A stretch of 64,000 nucleotides of DNA from Lepisosteus oculatus (Eukaryota; Chordata; Actinopteri; Semionotiformes; Lepisosteidae). Location of the stretch: positions 13,351,501 to 13,415,500 of the forward strand of contig NC_090704.1 in NCBI RefSeq assembly GCF_040954835.1. Reading direction: 5' to 3'. The translations under genes were made by a program, and so were the position numbers. Positions 31,961-46,197 of the stretch are shown here, one piece after another. Every line of letters starts with the position of its first letter. The first letter of the stretch is position 1. The notes beneath the pieces were generated by a model that saw only the letters and a list, made by a program, of their open reading frames with translations, made no database searches and had not been told where the DNA came from.

Positions 31961-34255
31961 TGTATCTTTCCATTGTACTCAGAAAGCAGTCTTCCCTTGT
32001 CCCACATTAAATATCTGCGTGTGCTTGTCTGTTTACGGGTGTGTTCCCAGCTGTTAAACATTAATGGTGTTGTTTTTATGGACCATTTCCTAAATCAGCA
32101 TGGGCGCTCTTATTGTCTTAACCCTGTTAAAATAACTATTTTCCATTATTGTTAATTGTGAGACGTTCTTTAATTGTGTGAAAGGACTGAACCTTATATT
32201 AATACATACAGTACATGGTCTTTTTAGAACTGTCAGGGCAACAATAAAACCTTGGAAAGAAGTGAGTGTAAAAATGTCATTTCAATTACACAATGATTTC
32301 CATCATCTTAATCCATGGAGGGCAAATAACTAAAAATCCATGGCAAACTTGTACAGATAGAAAATCTGTGTTTTAACTTTTAACTTTTTTTAACTTTGTG
32401 TGGTACTATTTCAGTTTATGTTGTTGTTATTCTAATCATCTTTCATCTAATTGACATGTAGGAATAAGACAATTAATATGTGTGCCAATGTACTGAAACA
32501 AGTCAGAAATCCTGTCCCCAGTACTAGGAAATGTTTACTATAAAAATCATGTTCATTTATATGCATAAACATGTTTTGTTTTCATTGACTATAAAGGCTT
32601 TCAATTTAATTTTAAAAATTATATAATCAAACGTGCCTATCTGTCTTTGAAGGCCAGATATTGAAAACAAACTCTCAGAATCCCCATTATGAATGGTTCA
32701 TGCTCACACACTATATCCTGGTTACTTCTAATTGGTAAAGGTGTTGAAATACAATCTTTAAATACATACAGGGACACTATTATTTATGTATCTAAATGTG
32801 TATTATACATTATTTATGTACGTATCTAAAAATAATACAAAATGGTCCAGTTTATTTGTAGGACTAGGTCATACAAACACTAGGAAGATTCAGGAAAAAA
32901 TGTATGAAAGTCTTACATTTGTCTACATTATATGTGAATGATTTCATTTCCTGTTAAATTTACAATCCCCACCACTGTAATAGAAATACTAAAATATTTC
33001 CTGGAATTGCAAGCATGTGCTGTAAAACGTTTATAAATAATTAAAACAGATTAGGTCTGTCAGTTAGCCATTTTGTCTATTGTTCGCAGACTTACTAATT
33101 GTAAGATTACATACGATAGAAGCTAGAATGCAATGTTAGTCTCATGAAAGCAATTAAGTTACTAATTAAAACAATGAGGCAGAACTATGGAGAGCTGCCT
33201 AACTGACAACTTGTATGACCGCTTTACATTTGAGATAAACAAGTTTTATCAATATTATGCATTATTCCTTTTTGCAAATATGGAAGATCAGTATGTGAGC
33301 CAGATTTGACCAAATGCTGTTTATGTACATGTATCTACACACCAAAATCACACAAACAATATTTTGACATGGTACAGTGATTTAATCATGTTTTTGAATG
33401 TGTATATTTATTATGAGCACTTTTAGATACCTACATTGAAGATTATAATTTCTTCAAAAATCAATAAAAACAAAATCTAACCTCTTTTGAAGCCATCAGT
33501 TAATTTAGTAATGAGACAAGATAAGACACAACTTCCAGGAATTTTGGGAGTGTTCACGATAAACCAACGCAATGGTGTCTGTTTACCCTAGCAGCGCAAA
33601 TGTTTTCAATCAAAATCATTTTACGCAGTGAAATGTATCCCTTAAGTATAATTTTGAAAATCTCACTGGAAAAAAATCTGTTTCGAATTATACCCCCTTT
33701 AAAATGGATAGCGTCCTATATTTGATCTAAGACAAAATGTTTTTGTCTTTATAGGTTAAGCTAAAACACTAGAAAGGTCTAGGTATTTATTAAATATTAT
33801 TTAACATTAAGATACATATAACAATGTGCATGCAGTGGTCTGCACAGAGCTATGGGAATTTGTATCTTCTACTGTTTAAACTCCATCATTCAGCACACAA
33901 ACACCACTCCCTGCTAAAGCAATTACCCGCTCACTATTTTAAACAATCCAGCTGGTAACCCATAATTATTGGTCTCAGCATCCTTCTCTGTTCTTACACT
34001 TTCTGAATAAGGAGGCAGGATTGGAATTTTGCAACATTGTTGAAGCAGTTTGGTGGCACTACAAAAGTGTTTCAGTCTGGCTGTTATCATGCAATAAGTT
34101 TGAATTCCACATCTGCAAAAACAATAGTTACAGTATATGCTCCTGATTAACCAAAAATGCAGGCTGTATATCTAATAATCACAAGGAACACAAAGTATAG
34201 ATGGAGTGACATCCTTGGTTATAGTGAACAATAAATCCTTTTAAAAGGATTATGA

Positions 34256-34300
34256 GAGGTGCGCTGTGACGTGGGGGGAGGGGCGGGCAGTGGATTTTGC
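34256..34300 (+). promoter_or_regulatory. UPRE/GC-box cluster, possible DDR2 promoter
   Basis: TGACGTGG (34267-34274) runs directly into GGGGGAGGGGCGGGC, a GC-box/Sp1-like run, in otherwise AT-rich DNA. It is the only such G+C spot in the 23-kb gap upstream of DDR2. No TATA or exon-donor pair is firmly tied to it. Tentative. Confidence 0.3.
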
Positions 34301-35965
34301 TAGATTATTCATGTGGTAGTTTTCCAGTTTGGCAGGTGACTTGCAAAAATATCCCAAACACACAAGCGAAGTGTTGACAAATCTCAAGGATCATATCAAG
34401 GATGTAAATCACAGATGGCTATAGAATATTTAATGAGGAAACCAATGTTTTCCACTCAGGAAAAACATAGTTCATGAATGAAGTTTAACTTTTCGATCAG
34501 TTCAAAATAAATTCAAGGGGCAGCAAGCATAAATAATTAAAGTCTAGGTGTCAAAACCTGATGTCTGAGGCCTTCACTGATGTCTAATCCTGCTGATAGA
34601 CAGTTGAGGAATTCTGTGCTACTGCTGGTTCTTAAAATTGTACCAGAGAGAATATGTACTTTTTAATAATGAAAAAGGTTTAATGTTTTGTTTCAGAGCA
34701 AAAAGCCAGCACACAAAAATAGTGATTGCAGGAATTGGTAGCAGCTGGGGTTTGTCTTACTTCCGAGCTTATGCCATAAACTCTGTCAAAACAGGAGACC
34801 TGAGTAAAGGTGGTTGTTCTGTATGTGAAGACTGTAGACCTATCTATAACTATCTATGACCCTAATGTTTCTTGTTCAAGTCTGGGTCAGGTCACTAGCA
34901 AAGTGTTACTTGTATTCTCCAAACAGTGGCTCAGAATCACTGTCAGGGTAGGCTAGGCTATTTACTGTGTTTTCCTGGGCTTTGCAATGATGTCACTGAG
35001 AGACAGAACAAACTCTCCTGCATGGCATGATGGAGCTTGGGGCATGTCAAAAGATGAATAGCTCCAACAGGCATCTGAGTGAGAACAGTATGCCTGCCCA
35101 TTCTCATTTAACCTGTGTAGTATAGTACGTATTGTTGTGAGCCAAGAGGTGAAGAAACAATTCGCAAATTGTAAATTGGATGGGTTTAAAATTAAAGAAA
35201 TAAATAAAACAATGTTACAAAAAGTGAAATATTCAGTTAATTACAAGTCTTGTTGGCTTTATTCATTTAAAAAATCTAAATATCAGGCATTTCTGTCCCA
35301 CACTTGGCTGTCCTCAGAAACAAGAGGTAAAACAGGGATTGTGTTTGGCTAGAAACATCTGATATTTTTGACAATTGGAAATGTAAATAATTTGGAACTT
35401 GACTCTAGCTAAGATTCAAATGCAATTCTGCATATGAAGCCTCTTTTTCCAGTATTCATTACTTCACATCCCTCCCTCTTTCAGCCTCACTCTTGCAGCA
35501 GCTTCTTGGTCTATTGTTGCTAGTGTTCCAGGGGAGTTCTGAAAGCCTTCTTCTCATTTGTAGGCTGAGGTAGCCTTAGCCTAGCAGGTCAGCACCAATT
35601 CTATATCTTAGTTTATTTTAACCCTACAAAATTACACAATACTGTGAGGTTTGTTTGAATCTCCTGAACCTTTTATATTTTAGTTATATTTATATTTTTG
35701 GCTGTGCTTCAAACCAAGGTTTCTTGCCAGGACAACCTCGCAACCTTTTACAGCGACAAACAAGCCACAAGATGTTCTTTTTAAATGCTTGGTTTCCATT
35801 CTGCACTTTAGGTGGCGCTTTTTAGTGTTCTCTTTATTAACAAGTTAATGCATAGCACTAGCTTAAAGACTTTCACCAGAAGGAAACTAGAGAGATTCCA
35901 TACACACAGTTCTGCAAGCGTACAGTACATGTAAACAAAATACATGTTTAATCAAATTGACCAAA

Positions 35966-36182
35966 TTTCCCATTCCCTCCTAATAATCCCCATCAATCCC
36001 CATCTATTAATTGGCTTTATCACTCTGCTCTCCTCCCCGCTGTTAACTGGTGTGTGGTGAGCAATCTGGCGCACTATGGCTGCTGTTGCATCTTCCAGGT
36101 GGATGCTGCACATTGGTGGTGGTGGAGGGGAGTCTCCATTACCTGTAAAGCGCTTGGAGTGGAGTGTAAGGAATTATTATTA
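35966..36182 (+). mobile_element. SINE3-type element, copy B (5' truncated)
   Basis: Holds only the 3' half: TCCCATTCCCTCCTAATAAT, GGTGAGCAATCTGGCGCACT, GGATGCTGCACATTGGTGG, then the tail TGTAAAGCGCTTGGAGTGGA and ATTATTATT. Same order as copy C. Confidence 0.85.
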
Positions 36183-36189
36183 AAATACA

Positions 36190-37540
36190 AAATGCTGTGT
36201 GACCAGAGTCAAAACATCTGGATCCATCTATGGAACTTTCATTAAATGAAAGGTATTAAAATAACAATTTTTATTCTGCCAGCTCTGGCTTTAACTGAAT
36301 ATTTTAAATAATATATAAAGTTATAAAGCTATAACTATAATTATAAAGTTGACAATGGCATAGAGGACATTCAGGGTTCCATGTTTGGAATCTGATACAT
36401 GTTTTACAGCAGCAAATAAAATAGCCATGTAAACAATGTACAGTACACAGCCAGAGATACACCAGTTTAAGACTGATGACATACGGTACCTTTACCCATT
36501 TTCTTCTTCTTATAATAATCAAATACCAAACACTTTTCTTTTGGAAAGTGCTGAATAAAAAAAACACTGAATATTGTATTCAGTTCTACCTTTATTAATT
36601 TAGGGAATGCTTCCCTTATAAAATGTCAGATTTGAAGTGTTATAAATTACAGTAGTAGAGAATGATGGCAAAGCAAAGTAAATCCATGGAACTGTATAAA
36701 CATGATGCAAAGAAAAAAGCAAAAAATTGCGTTCATGTTTACCATGGAAACCACCACGGTAACCTTTCATAATGGTTAGATGTTCACTATTGAAGACACT
36801 GAACAATGTACTGGCACCTTTTCCTTTGTTCTTGTAGTGCTAATTCCGTTCAGTCTCGTGAATGGGATTTTGAATCATATTTATAGAATTTAAGGAGCTT
36901 CAGATGGTCTTCTTCATACTGCTTGGATAATATAGAGTGAATAAAGAGTGTGTTGTATGTAAGGATGGTTCTTTTTATCCAGGATGTCTTATGAATGATA
37001 TACAGAATAAGCTCAAAACATTGCAAAACATAACACATGTATTGGAGGGGCAAAGTACTATATCCTTCTGAGAGCAAAGGATTATTTAAAACCAGCTGGG
37101 AGTGATTTTTAAAAATTACACTATATAAATCCACCAAGCAAATGGCCAATCTGTGGTTGGGTAATGTAGAAACTGAAACGTTTATTTATCAAGGCTTCTC
37201 TTACTCAAGTTAAACTAATAATCAAGTTGGATATTGCAAAAATGATCAAATACAACACAGAGAAAAGAGCTCTGTTCCTGACCATCATTCTCGCAGCACC
37301 TAACCTACTACTTGAAAATTACTCATAACAGTAAAAACTGCAGTTCTTTCAGAAAGAGGTTCCTGTCTTCTAAAGATTTGCTTTGTCTGAACCTCCATAT
37401 TTCTAGTTATTTCTAGATGTAATTCAGAGTTTTTGTTTGTGTTTTTTTCATCTGATTTCACTGGCTTTTGCAAGGTATTTTGGCATTGCAAGACATGTTG
37501 TTCTCACACAGGTTTACCCAGTGGCTATGGTCTACAAGGT
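36190..37540. other. Intergenic, nothing recognised
   Basis: AT-rich spacer between two SINE3 copies. Several short open frames on the minus strand have no family likeness. Confidence 0.45.
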
Positions 37541-38042
37541 TATTGTAAAACTAAGGTTGCTGCTGGAAGAGGTGTTAGTGGGGCCAGCGGGGGGCGCTCA
37601 CCCTGTGGTCCATGTGGGTCCTAATGCCCCAGTATAGTGATGGGGACACTATACTGTAAACAGGCGCTGTCCTTCGGATGAGACGTAAAACCGAGGTCCT
37701 GACTCTCTGTGGTCATTAAAAATCCCAGGGTGCTTCTCGAAAAGTGTAGGGGTGTAACCCCGGCATCCTGGCCAAATTTCCAATTGGCCCTTACCAATCA
37801 TGGCCTCCTAATAATCCCCTTCTATGAATTGGCTACATTATTCTGCTCTCCTCCCCACTGATAGTTGATGTGTGGTGAGCGTTCTGGCGCACTATGGCTG
37901 CCGTCGCATCATCCAGGTGGATGCTGCACATTGGTGGTGGTGGAGGGGAGTCCCCATTACCTGTAAAGTGCTTTGAGTGGAGTGTCCAGAAAAGCGCTAT
38001 ATAAGTGTAAGCAATTATTATTATTATTATAATTATTATTGG
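37540..38042 (+). mobile_element. SINE3-type element, copy C (nearly full body, 5S head mostly lost)
   Basis: Begins about AAAACTAAGGTTGCTGCTGG, runs through GGATGAGACGTAAAACCGAG, GGCGCACTATGGCTGCC, CCATTACCTGTAAAGTGCTT, to GAAAAGCGCTATATAAGTG and an ATT microsatellite tail. The body is the SINE3 body known from zebrafish and other fishes. The 5S-like head present in copy D is missing. Confidence 0.9.
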
Positions 38043-38044
38043 CT

Positions 38045-41000
38045 CAAGTCTCTACTCATACCAATTTACTGTTCGGTGCTGCAGACACAACAGAAAACCA
38101 TTAAAGTTCCCTTTTTGAAGGGTGTCAACCTGTTATGATCTACTGCCCATGCTACTGCGACAGCAGCTGCCTCTGTACAGAAGGTCTAAGCAAAGACCAC
38201 GTGAGTTTGAGCTCTGCCTTATAAGGTCCATGTACATTGTCTCATAATTTCAGGAGCACTGACCCTGGGCAGATGCTGAGAAAAAGAGAAAACTATTGAG
38301 CAGTCTTTCATGTTTATTTCAAGAGTTAAACATAGACTTGAGTTGTCGGTTAGAGATGTAAGGTGTTAAATGAATATCTTAAAGTTTTATTTTTCTTTCA
38401 AGACAAATGTGCAATTATTGATTTTCAAGACTATCCACGAGAGCTTTTATGTCAATGGTTTGAAATATTTACCACTGAAGGAACCAGACTGAGACAGCAG
38501 TATTTGTATTTATATGGGGCTCTCTGGGGTAGAAGGGTAGGACTCAAAGATTCTTTGGAGCAATATCAAACTTGTAAAGAAACATTTTTTATGAACACCT
38601 GCAAAGTAGCTTGAGTCCACATATTCTGACTCATAAAGACCATGTGAAATAACCATTTTCAATTTTTAATTTAGACAGCAGTTTTTTTTTCCATGTAATA
38701 AACTATTTATAAATCTGAGAAGCTTAATGTTGTTAGAAAATTGTATTTGCATCTTATGTAACATCACCTGGATTCAATTACAATAGAAATGCTATTTTAT
38801 TCAGATTTCACTCATACGCATAAAATATCTAAGATGCTATGCTAAAGCCTCAGGGAATGAAATGTAGAATGAAAAGCACATGTGTTCATAGTATATGTGC
38901 ATATTAATACAAGAACAAGAGAAGAAGGCATTTGTTTTATTGTGAAGCCTAGGCCTCATAAAACACATTCTGCATTGTTTAGTTCAGTCCTAATTGCAAC
39001 ACCCCTTTGTTTAATGGCTTCACATCAAAACTGAAACCAAGAGTGTATTTTTCGAAGTGTTTTAAAAAAAGCATTTTTTTATTCCTTCACGTTCTTTTTT
39101 CTTTTCAGTTTTTGAAGACGTATCACTTTAAGTTTCTTTGAGGATATGCATAAAGTAATCCAATACTGTTGTTTTTCTATTTAAGCAATCCATCTCAGTT
39201 CTTTCATGTTTTGGACCTTTTGAGGAAGTAAAGTACAGTACAGTGGAACCAGTAATTTGCTTTTGAAATAGAAGAAACGCCTAATTCTGAGATATAGACT
39301 AAAGACATCTCTCTCGATACTGCAATGGAATGTGCTCAGAACATCTGGCACATGCCAATACTCTGGGCTTAGAAAGCACTACTGATATAAATTCCTCTGT
39401 TGAGTAAATAAACATTGATCAACCAAGGGGCATCAAGACTAAAAATTGCATTCTTCTTTTATGAGCTGCCTTCTTTGTGAACATGATACAAGAGAATGTC
39501 ATTTTCAAGTCATAAAATCGTGAATTGATTGCAAAGATTCTTTTTATTGGTCCAGATCTATTCACGTTTTTTTGCAATATATTTCTGAATATTTCCCCTC
39601 TCATTGCTTAATTGAATCTCTTTTGTTTCTGTTTAGAAATTTCTGTGCATCCTGTTTAATTTCTGCTCGGAATAATGATTTATTCTTTTTATAACTTGTT
39701 TCTTTGCTAAAACATTGAAACATTTAGCATGCATAGCAAAATACATAGAAAAATAAAATACCTCAAAAGGCCCAAATAACTGTTATTGGCTCAGTTATCA
39801 AAATGATTGTTTGTGGGCCACAAGTTTCCTGCAAAAATTTTATATATGCTATTTTTTGAGAAAATTGTAACCTTTAGAATATAAATAAAAATGCAATAAT
39901 TTGGTATGGCAACAGGTGTTTTCACAACTGTTCTCTTTACAGTCTTTCCATAAACTTAATCTCCAGGAAAAATCTCTATTAGCACAACTCTTTTTCTTTA
40001 TCTGAATGAAACAGGGACAAAATATGGAGAAAATGTGCAATCTTAGAAAAGGGATTTTTGTTGGGATAAAATTAGCTCAGCCTATAGTAAGGAATTCTGT
40101 GCTTCAAAAAGTGATACTGAATATATAGTAGTTCTATCTATAAAGATGGCAAAAAACTTTCCTCTTGCCTCTGGCCCAGTGTTTCATTTATTTATAAATA
40201 GTTATTCATGTTTTTCATTAAAAATGTATTCATGCCTTGGTTAGCAGTACTGTGAGAAATTCATTGTATACTCATGATGTTGTGCATCAGTATAGAAAAT
40301 GTAAAAGCTGTATAATTAGGTGGTAATAAATATAGTTCAACAAGAAAGTGTTTTTATAATAATGCTTTAACAATTAATTGGCTTAATAAACATGTCATTT
40401 TAAAATAAGCCTCTCTCCACAGGGTACTGGCTCTGTCATAGAGGTAATCTTGAGTAAGCACTCATCTTGGGCCAGAACCAGCACTTTTATGAGTGGAAGT
40501 AGTGTGTATTTTACATATTCTGCATGACAGATTTTAACTGGAATAAAAAGAGGGCTGCTGTCCTGATATAACCTACTAAACAATCTTATCAACAGTAGAA
40601 AATCTGATTCCCTCTTACTTCAATTCAGTGAAGTAGGACGTTGTCTAAAGTTCAGGTTAAAATCGGGTAGTTCTTACTTTATTGACATACTGTAACAGAT
40701 GTCACTCGGGCCTTCTGTTCTCTAAGGTAGCTGTAGTCTTCTGGTCTTTCCAAGAATTGTTAGTTATTTCTGACAATCTATAAAACAGACCATATTCCCA
40801 AGTTTGTTTTATTATTGCCAGTATATGGATTTTATGTGAACAATGAGACCTGTACAATATTTTTCTTTCTTTTTGCTCCTTTATAAGAGGTATAAGATAA
40901 GGCTTTCCTAAAAATGGTTGCTGGTCATCAAGTAGCTCTGACACCGACTGAAAGGGGAAAATGTTATTATTTGTCTTGACTCGTTATATCGGGTTGGAGA

Positions 41001-44000
41001 GGGGACAATCAATTCAAAGTAATCTTCTCACTGCCACATGCTAATACAGCTCAGGACCAAGTAGTAATGACATTGATTAATGGAGATGAAAGGGATAAGA
41101 AGAATTCTAATCAGAATGTGAAAAATGACCACATCTACAAGTCTTACCACAGCTACTGGATGTGCATTCATTTGTTACTTCCTAGATATCAAATTACCTA
41201 GGCAAATGTTAATATACAGTATATCCATTTAAACTAGTATCCAATAAAGACAATTAAACCATCTGTGTTGAATGTTGAAAATGTATTGACATTTTAAGAT
41301 CCAGTAAATGTTAGATGTTACAGGAACAGTGCAGTTAATTGTTTGAATCAATAGCTATTAAACAGAGATGTTTGAAGGATCTGAGAGAAGTTAAGTCGAA
41401 TCTTGTAATTCCCTTGTCCAACCTGAAAATAACCATATGTGATTTGAATTTATCACACATAAACGGAAAACACATAATTGTAAGCGTACATAATATTAAC
41501 TTTAAATGTTGCATTTGCCTCCAAGTAAAGGGCACTCGCAGATTTGTAGATATTAGTAAGAGCAAACATAATGTGCATACTGCACATTAAAGCTTACTAA
41601 TGATAAAATATTCCACATAAATATTTGACTTAACTTCTAGAATTTTGAATTGTCTCATGCTTTTTTTAACATAGGGACTATGTGTGACAGTTTTATGTTT
41701 AGATCAAAGAATATCTGACTTGAGAAAATATTCATAAGAGGGAGAGAAAACATTTTCATATGGGATGATGCAGAAATTATTGCCTTGAATGATTTTAAAT
41801 CGTAGCTGTTTCTTTTATCAGTTGTGTAGTGTTCAGGGCACCTGGGTACTTCCAACACCAGCTGTTCCAAATTAAACAGCCTTTCATCAGCAAGCTAAAA
41901 TCAATGTATGGGATATCTGGGAAAGCGGCAAGGAGATGTGAGTGTATCCTCACCAAGTCTCTTAAATACAGACAACCTGTATAATTAATTGGTTAAATTC
42001 AACTTTCAACAGAAAATGCATTTATTGAAATGTAATGATTCCCTCTAGAACTTCCATCGTAAAAAGTAATTATAGGTTTTTGTAGTTACAGTATATTGGG
42101 AACCTTTATTTTCAGACATGAGAATAAAATACACATATACATATCTACATCGAATACATAATAGCAGGAATAATCATAATAGAAACATTCATGAAATATT
42201 GAGACAGTATCAGGTGACATTTGTATAATTTGATGCACTGTTCATCTTTCAATATCTCTTGCATTTTTACTAAATCAGTTTCGGGTAATGATAAATCTAT
42301 TTTTTGAATTATGCGTCTTAATATGACTATTACCACTGAAAGGACTTTCTGTTAGTTTCCTTTTAAAATTACTCATTGGTAATGAAGCTCAGCTTGGGGT
42401 TCAGAGTAGGGAGATTTGACTTTTGCCAGACTGCTGGAAACCACATGTACTGTCTCACTGCCAGGTCATACACCTTGCAAAGAAAAAGAAAAGCTTCTGA
42501 AAAAGAATCAGAACCTAGTTATTCTTTCCCAATACGATTACTCCCTCACGTGAATTAAGACAAATTTTATCATACAGTACATTGTCTTTGGACAACTAAT
42601 TTAATATTTAAATATAAAACTATTCTCAGTTCTTTATTTGTGTTTTTACATAATTTTAATGATAAAATTACACTGAAGGTGATTAAGAGTGTCAGACTGT
42701 GAACACTAAAATTAGTTCATGGTCACTTAAATGTAATTGCATAGGTACTAAATTTGATTTTTTGTGGATATATTAGAACTGACATCATTATAAATGCTTC
42801 AGCCTTTTAAAAGGTTCTTAATGTTTGCATTCAAATATATTTTTCAACTACAGTCCACAAAGCTTAAAATCTCAGTGTCTTAAACCTTTTCCTAAGATAA
42901 AAATGTTTTGCAGGCGTTCAGTTTGGTCTTTTTTCTTCCAGATAATCTTCATACTTCAAACCAAAATCCACAATGTCTGTTGTTGAATCATTTATAAAAC
43001 ATTATTTTTAACATTTGCATATTTACAAGAAAAATAAACCATTTATGAGATTTCAACATCTATCTAATACCTATTGTGCTGTGTTTAAAACAATAAATTA
43101 GTCAGCTGATTGAATTATGGTAACATCTGAGTCCCTGTGTGTCATGTTGTTTTACAGTATGTGGATAACAGAAGCAATAGCAAGTTAGCAACTCTTAAAA
43201 ACTGTGTAACATCTCATGGAAACAGGTGTTTCAGCTTAAATCTTCTTGCAATTTTGTAATAATGGAGCGAATAGGCTTCATGCTGTAACTGGCTTTGCTC
43301 AAGTTTCAGATCGTGAAAGGCTCTTTCACTCTGCCCTGCAAGCTTGCTGGGGAGTCAGCTTCAAGTTGTGCACTACATATAGCCAACATGAGCCAATAGT
43401 AACCAGGCCAATCCAAGAAATAATGCAGGCTTTGAGACCTGAGCCACACACTGCCTTCACAAGCCACTCAGGAGGATGTTTATTGGAGACATTTGAAAGT
43501 TCAGCACATAAATTATGCTAATGCTGTCTAGTGTGTAAAAATAGTTAAAGAAGTGGGGCCCTGTGGAGCTGTGGGTTACTCTTGTGCTGGATGCACTCTC
43601 ATGGGAGAAAGCTGAACACCTGAACAGACTGTAAAACCACCATATACTGGTATGGGCTCAGTTTGTTTTGGAAATTAGATTAATTTAAAGGTATGTGAGC
43701 AATTGTAACATATTGTGTATGTACTGTATGGGATACATCAGAAATGACTGACTAAAATAACTTTAGTCACCTCAGCAAAGCCTAGCACTGAATAAGCATT
43801 TACCACAGCTTTGCATTTATTCAGTTCAGAGTGGTGTGTATGTAACAAAGTGTCTGAGGGTGCATTAGCAATAGCACAATGCAGGATTTATTCAATAATT
43901 TGAATACACATTATTTCTAATAAAAATAAAGCAGAATGAATAGTATTTTTTATAATGTTGTCACATTGGGCAGTTTTGTCTCATTCCCTCCTCTTCCATA

Positions 44001-46195
44001 CCATCTCTGATTTATTTTTGTGTGTTATTTTAAGTCTAAGGATATACTAGCTGTTTGCCAAGCAGCGGCGTTAACTAACTGACGTAACAGAAAAATACAA
44101 ATTAATTTATAAATAAAGTGTGATTTAAGTTTACTGAACAAATATCCTACATCCAAGACCAGTCAACCATTTAAAGCGTGCAAACATTTTTATATCATAT
44201 AGTTTAATGTAAGGGACAATTTTATGTCTGTTTAGGGCAGGATTTTGAAACTGGCAAATTCTGTGATTTTTTTTTGTGCAGATAACTATAGAGGTAAATT
44301 CCTGTCATTTTGTCATGTGTTTATTTTGTGGAATGACAAAATAATTCCTGTGATCTGCGTGATTACAGACTGCAGACTCCCAGTTTTTCATTCCATGCAG
44401 AGTCAGCAATGTGCTTTACATTCCAAGCTAACAGAAGATCTATGTATTCTGTCAAATAATGTACCTGAAGTTGTAATAATTTGTATTTGGGTTAGACACT
44501 ATTGATAAGTGTTCACAAAAATTGTATTCACACAGTTCTATGGGCAGAAGAGGCCATTTTGTGTCTAGTGGCTTTTGAGATCCCTGAATCTCGTTAAAAT
44601 TGTGTTAAATCTTAAAGCATTGCATTTTGAAAGATGCCACGGTTCAATAATAACAGTCTTAAAGGGTTTGTTCTAGGCCCCAAGACTCTCTGAGATTAAA
44701 AAAAATGTTTCTTCATATCACTAGGTGTCTATCCAACATTTGCAAGTGGCAAATTGCACACAATTAAAAGCAGGAAAATGACAAGGACAAAAAAACAAAT
44801 GTAAGTTAATAGTTCAGGTTATTAGATCCTTCTGAATGCTTATTTGCTGCACAAAAAGCTTGTTTATAGCATCATTCCAGGGACCTAACACACAGCGATT
44901 ATGGAGGTCAGCTGAACACTTTTGTTACTATAGCAAAAACAGTGTTATGGAACAATAACGTCCTCTCGGGTAGGGAAATACAGTTATTCTCAGGCATGCT
45001 AGTGATGAGTCAGACTGATCCACAGTCCCAAGAAAGAGAAAAGAAAAACTATTTACAATTCCATTAAGATGTTTTACATTTAAATAATTTGCTTCCATCA
45101 TTCACAAAGATAAGTTTATATTTTATGTGTCAGAACATTAGTAAGGAGAAAATCTCTCCATACCGAGAAGTTTTTATTGAAGAAGATTTAAAATATAAAG
45201 GCTGTTAACATTGTTAACATTGAATTGATACAGATCCAAATCTTTTGTACTGTGATTCAGCACAGTAAGCTAACCAAATTTAAAGTCACAAAAGGACAAC
45301 TTTGACTTGCATTAACTTCATTTTGTAATTTACAGTTAAATAAACATAAAAAATAATTAAACTGACAATTAATCACCTTAATGAGAAAGCAATAATTATC
45401 AAAGGTGACATTGCCAAATCATTTCTGGAAGACATAATTGTATTGTTCTTGAGTCCTATGTCAGTTCAGTAACACTTGTAATTTCTTAAACCTCTGCAGA
45501 TGTTTTAAATAAAAACAAAGGATATTTGATGCCAAGATATTTCCTTCTATTAACTAGTTCATAATTGCTTTTTTTACTCTGTGTGCTAGAGGGTGGGATT
45601 GTTTTGAAGCTCACAGGAGCTCTTGAGTCGTGTCAAGTGGATACTGTAGGCATTCAGAAATGCCTAACACATGCCTTCAGACTAATTTGTTTCAGAACTT
45701 TGTCATATTTTGGGGGGGAACTTATCATTTAGCAACAAGAAGACCTTGCCATACTGAAGACACTTACCTCCATTTACAAAAGATTAAGAAAACACAATAT
45801 TGCTTTGTGTATATTTTAATGTGATCAAAGTAGCAATGAATTTAAATTTAAAGAGTTGCTAGGGATTAACTTTACAGAGATCATAGTCCATTCTATCTGT
45901 GACACAGAGATGGCATATCAATCAATCTATTCTGCATGTCTTTGGGAAGTACTGTATGAAAAATGCACCTGGCCAAAACCCTACTGAATACATGAAGAGG
46001 GTATTTGTCCTCCACACAGAAGATGCCCAGAACAAAATATAACCTATCCTAACCTAGAACTGTGATCCTAACCTAGAACAGCAGCATTAACTGCCACAAG
46101 ACTCTTGTCACGGTAACTCACGGCTAATCATGTACTCATCATAAGGAAAAAGAAAAACTATTCACAATTCCATGAAGACATTTTACATTAAAATA
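38045..46195. other. Intergenic between UAP1 and DDR2, second part
   Basis: Eight kb of AT-rich DNA with no gene or recognised repeat. The more complex segment at 43246-43521 is open for 91 codons (TTG start) and resembles no family I know. Regulatory elements of DDR2 may lie here but cannot be picked out by eye. Confidence 0.4.
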
Positions 46196-46197
46196 AT

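Larger units (their letters stand above)
28720..35960. other. Intergenic between UAP1 and DDR2, first part
   Basis: Contains one interspersed repeat (31780-31960), a short GAT/TGA microsatellite near 30895-30925, and a GC-box block at 34260-34290. No coding exon is supported. The 102-codon open frame at 29454-29762 starts at GTG, not ATG, and matches nothing I know. Noncoding first exons of DDR2 could lie here or in the two stretches that follow. Confidence 0.4.

Noticed and set aside
37433-37637. Gly/Val-rich open frames
   Set aside because: They read through SINE3 copy C.
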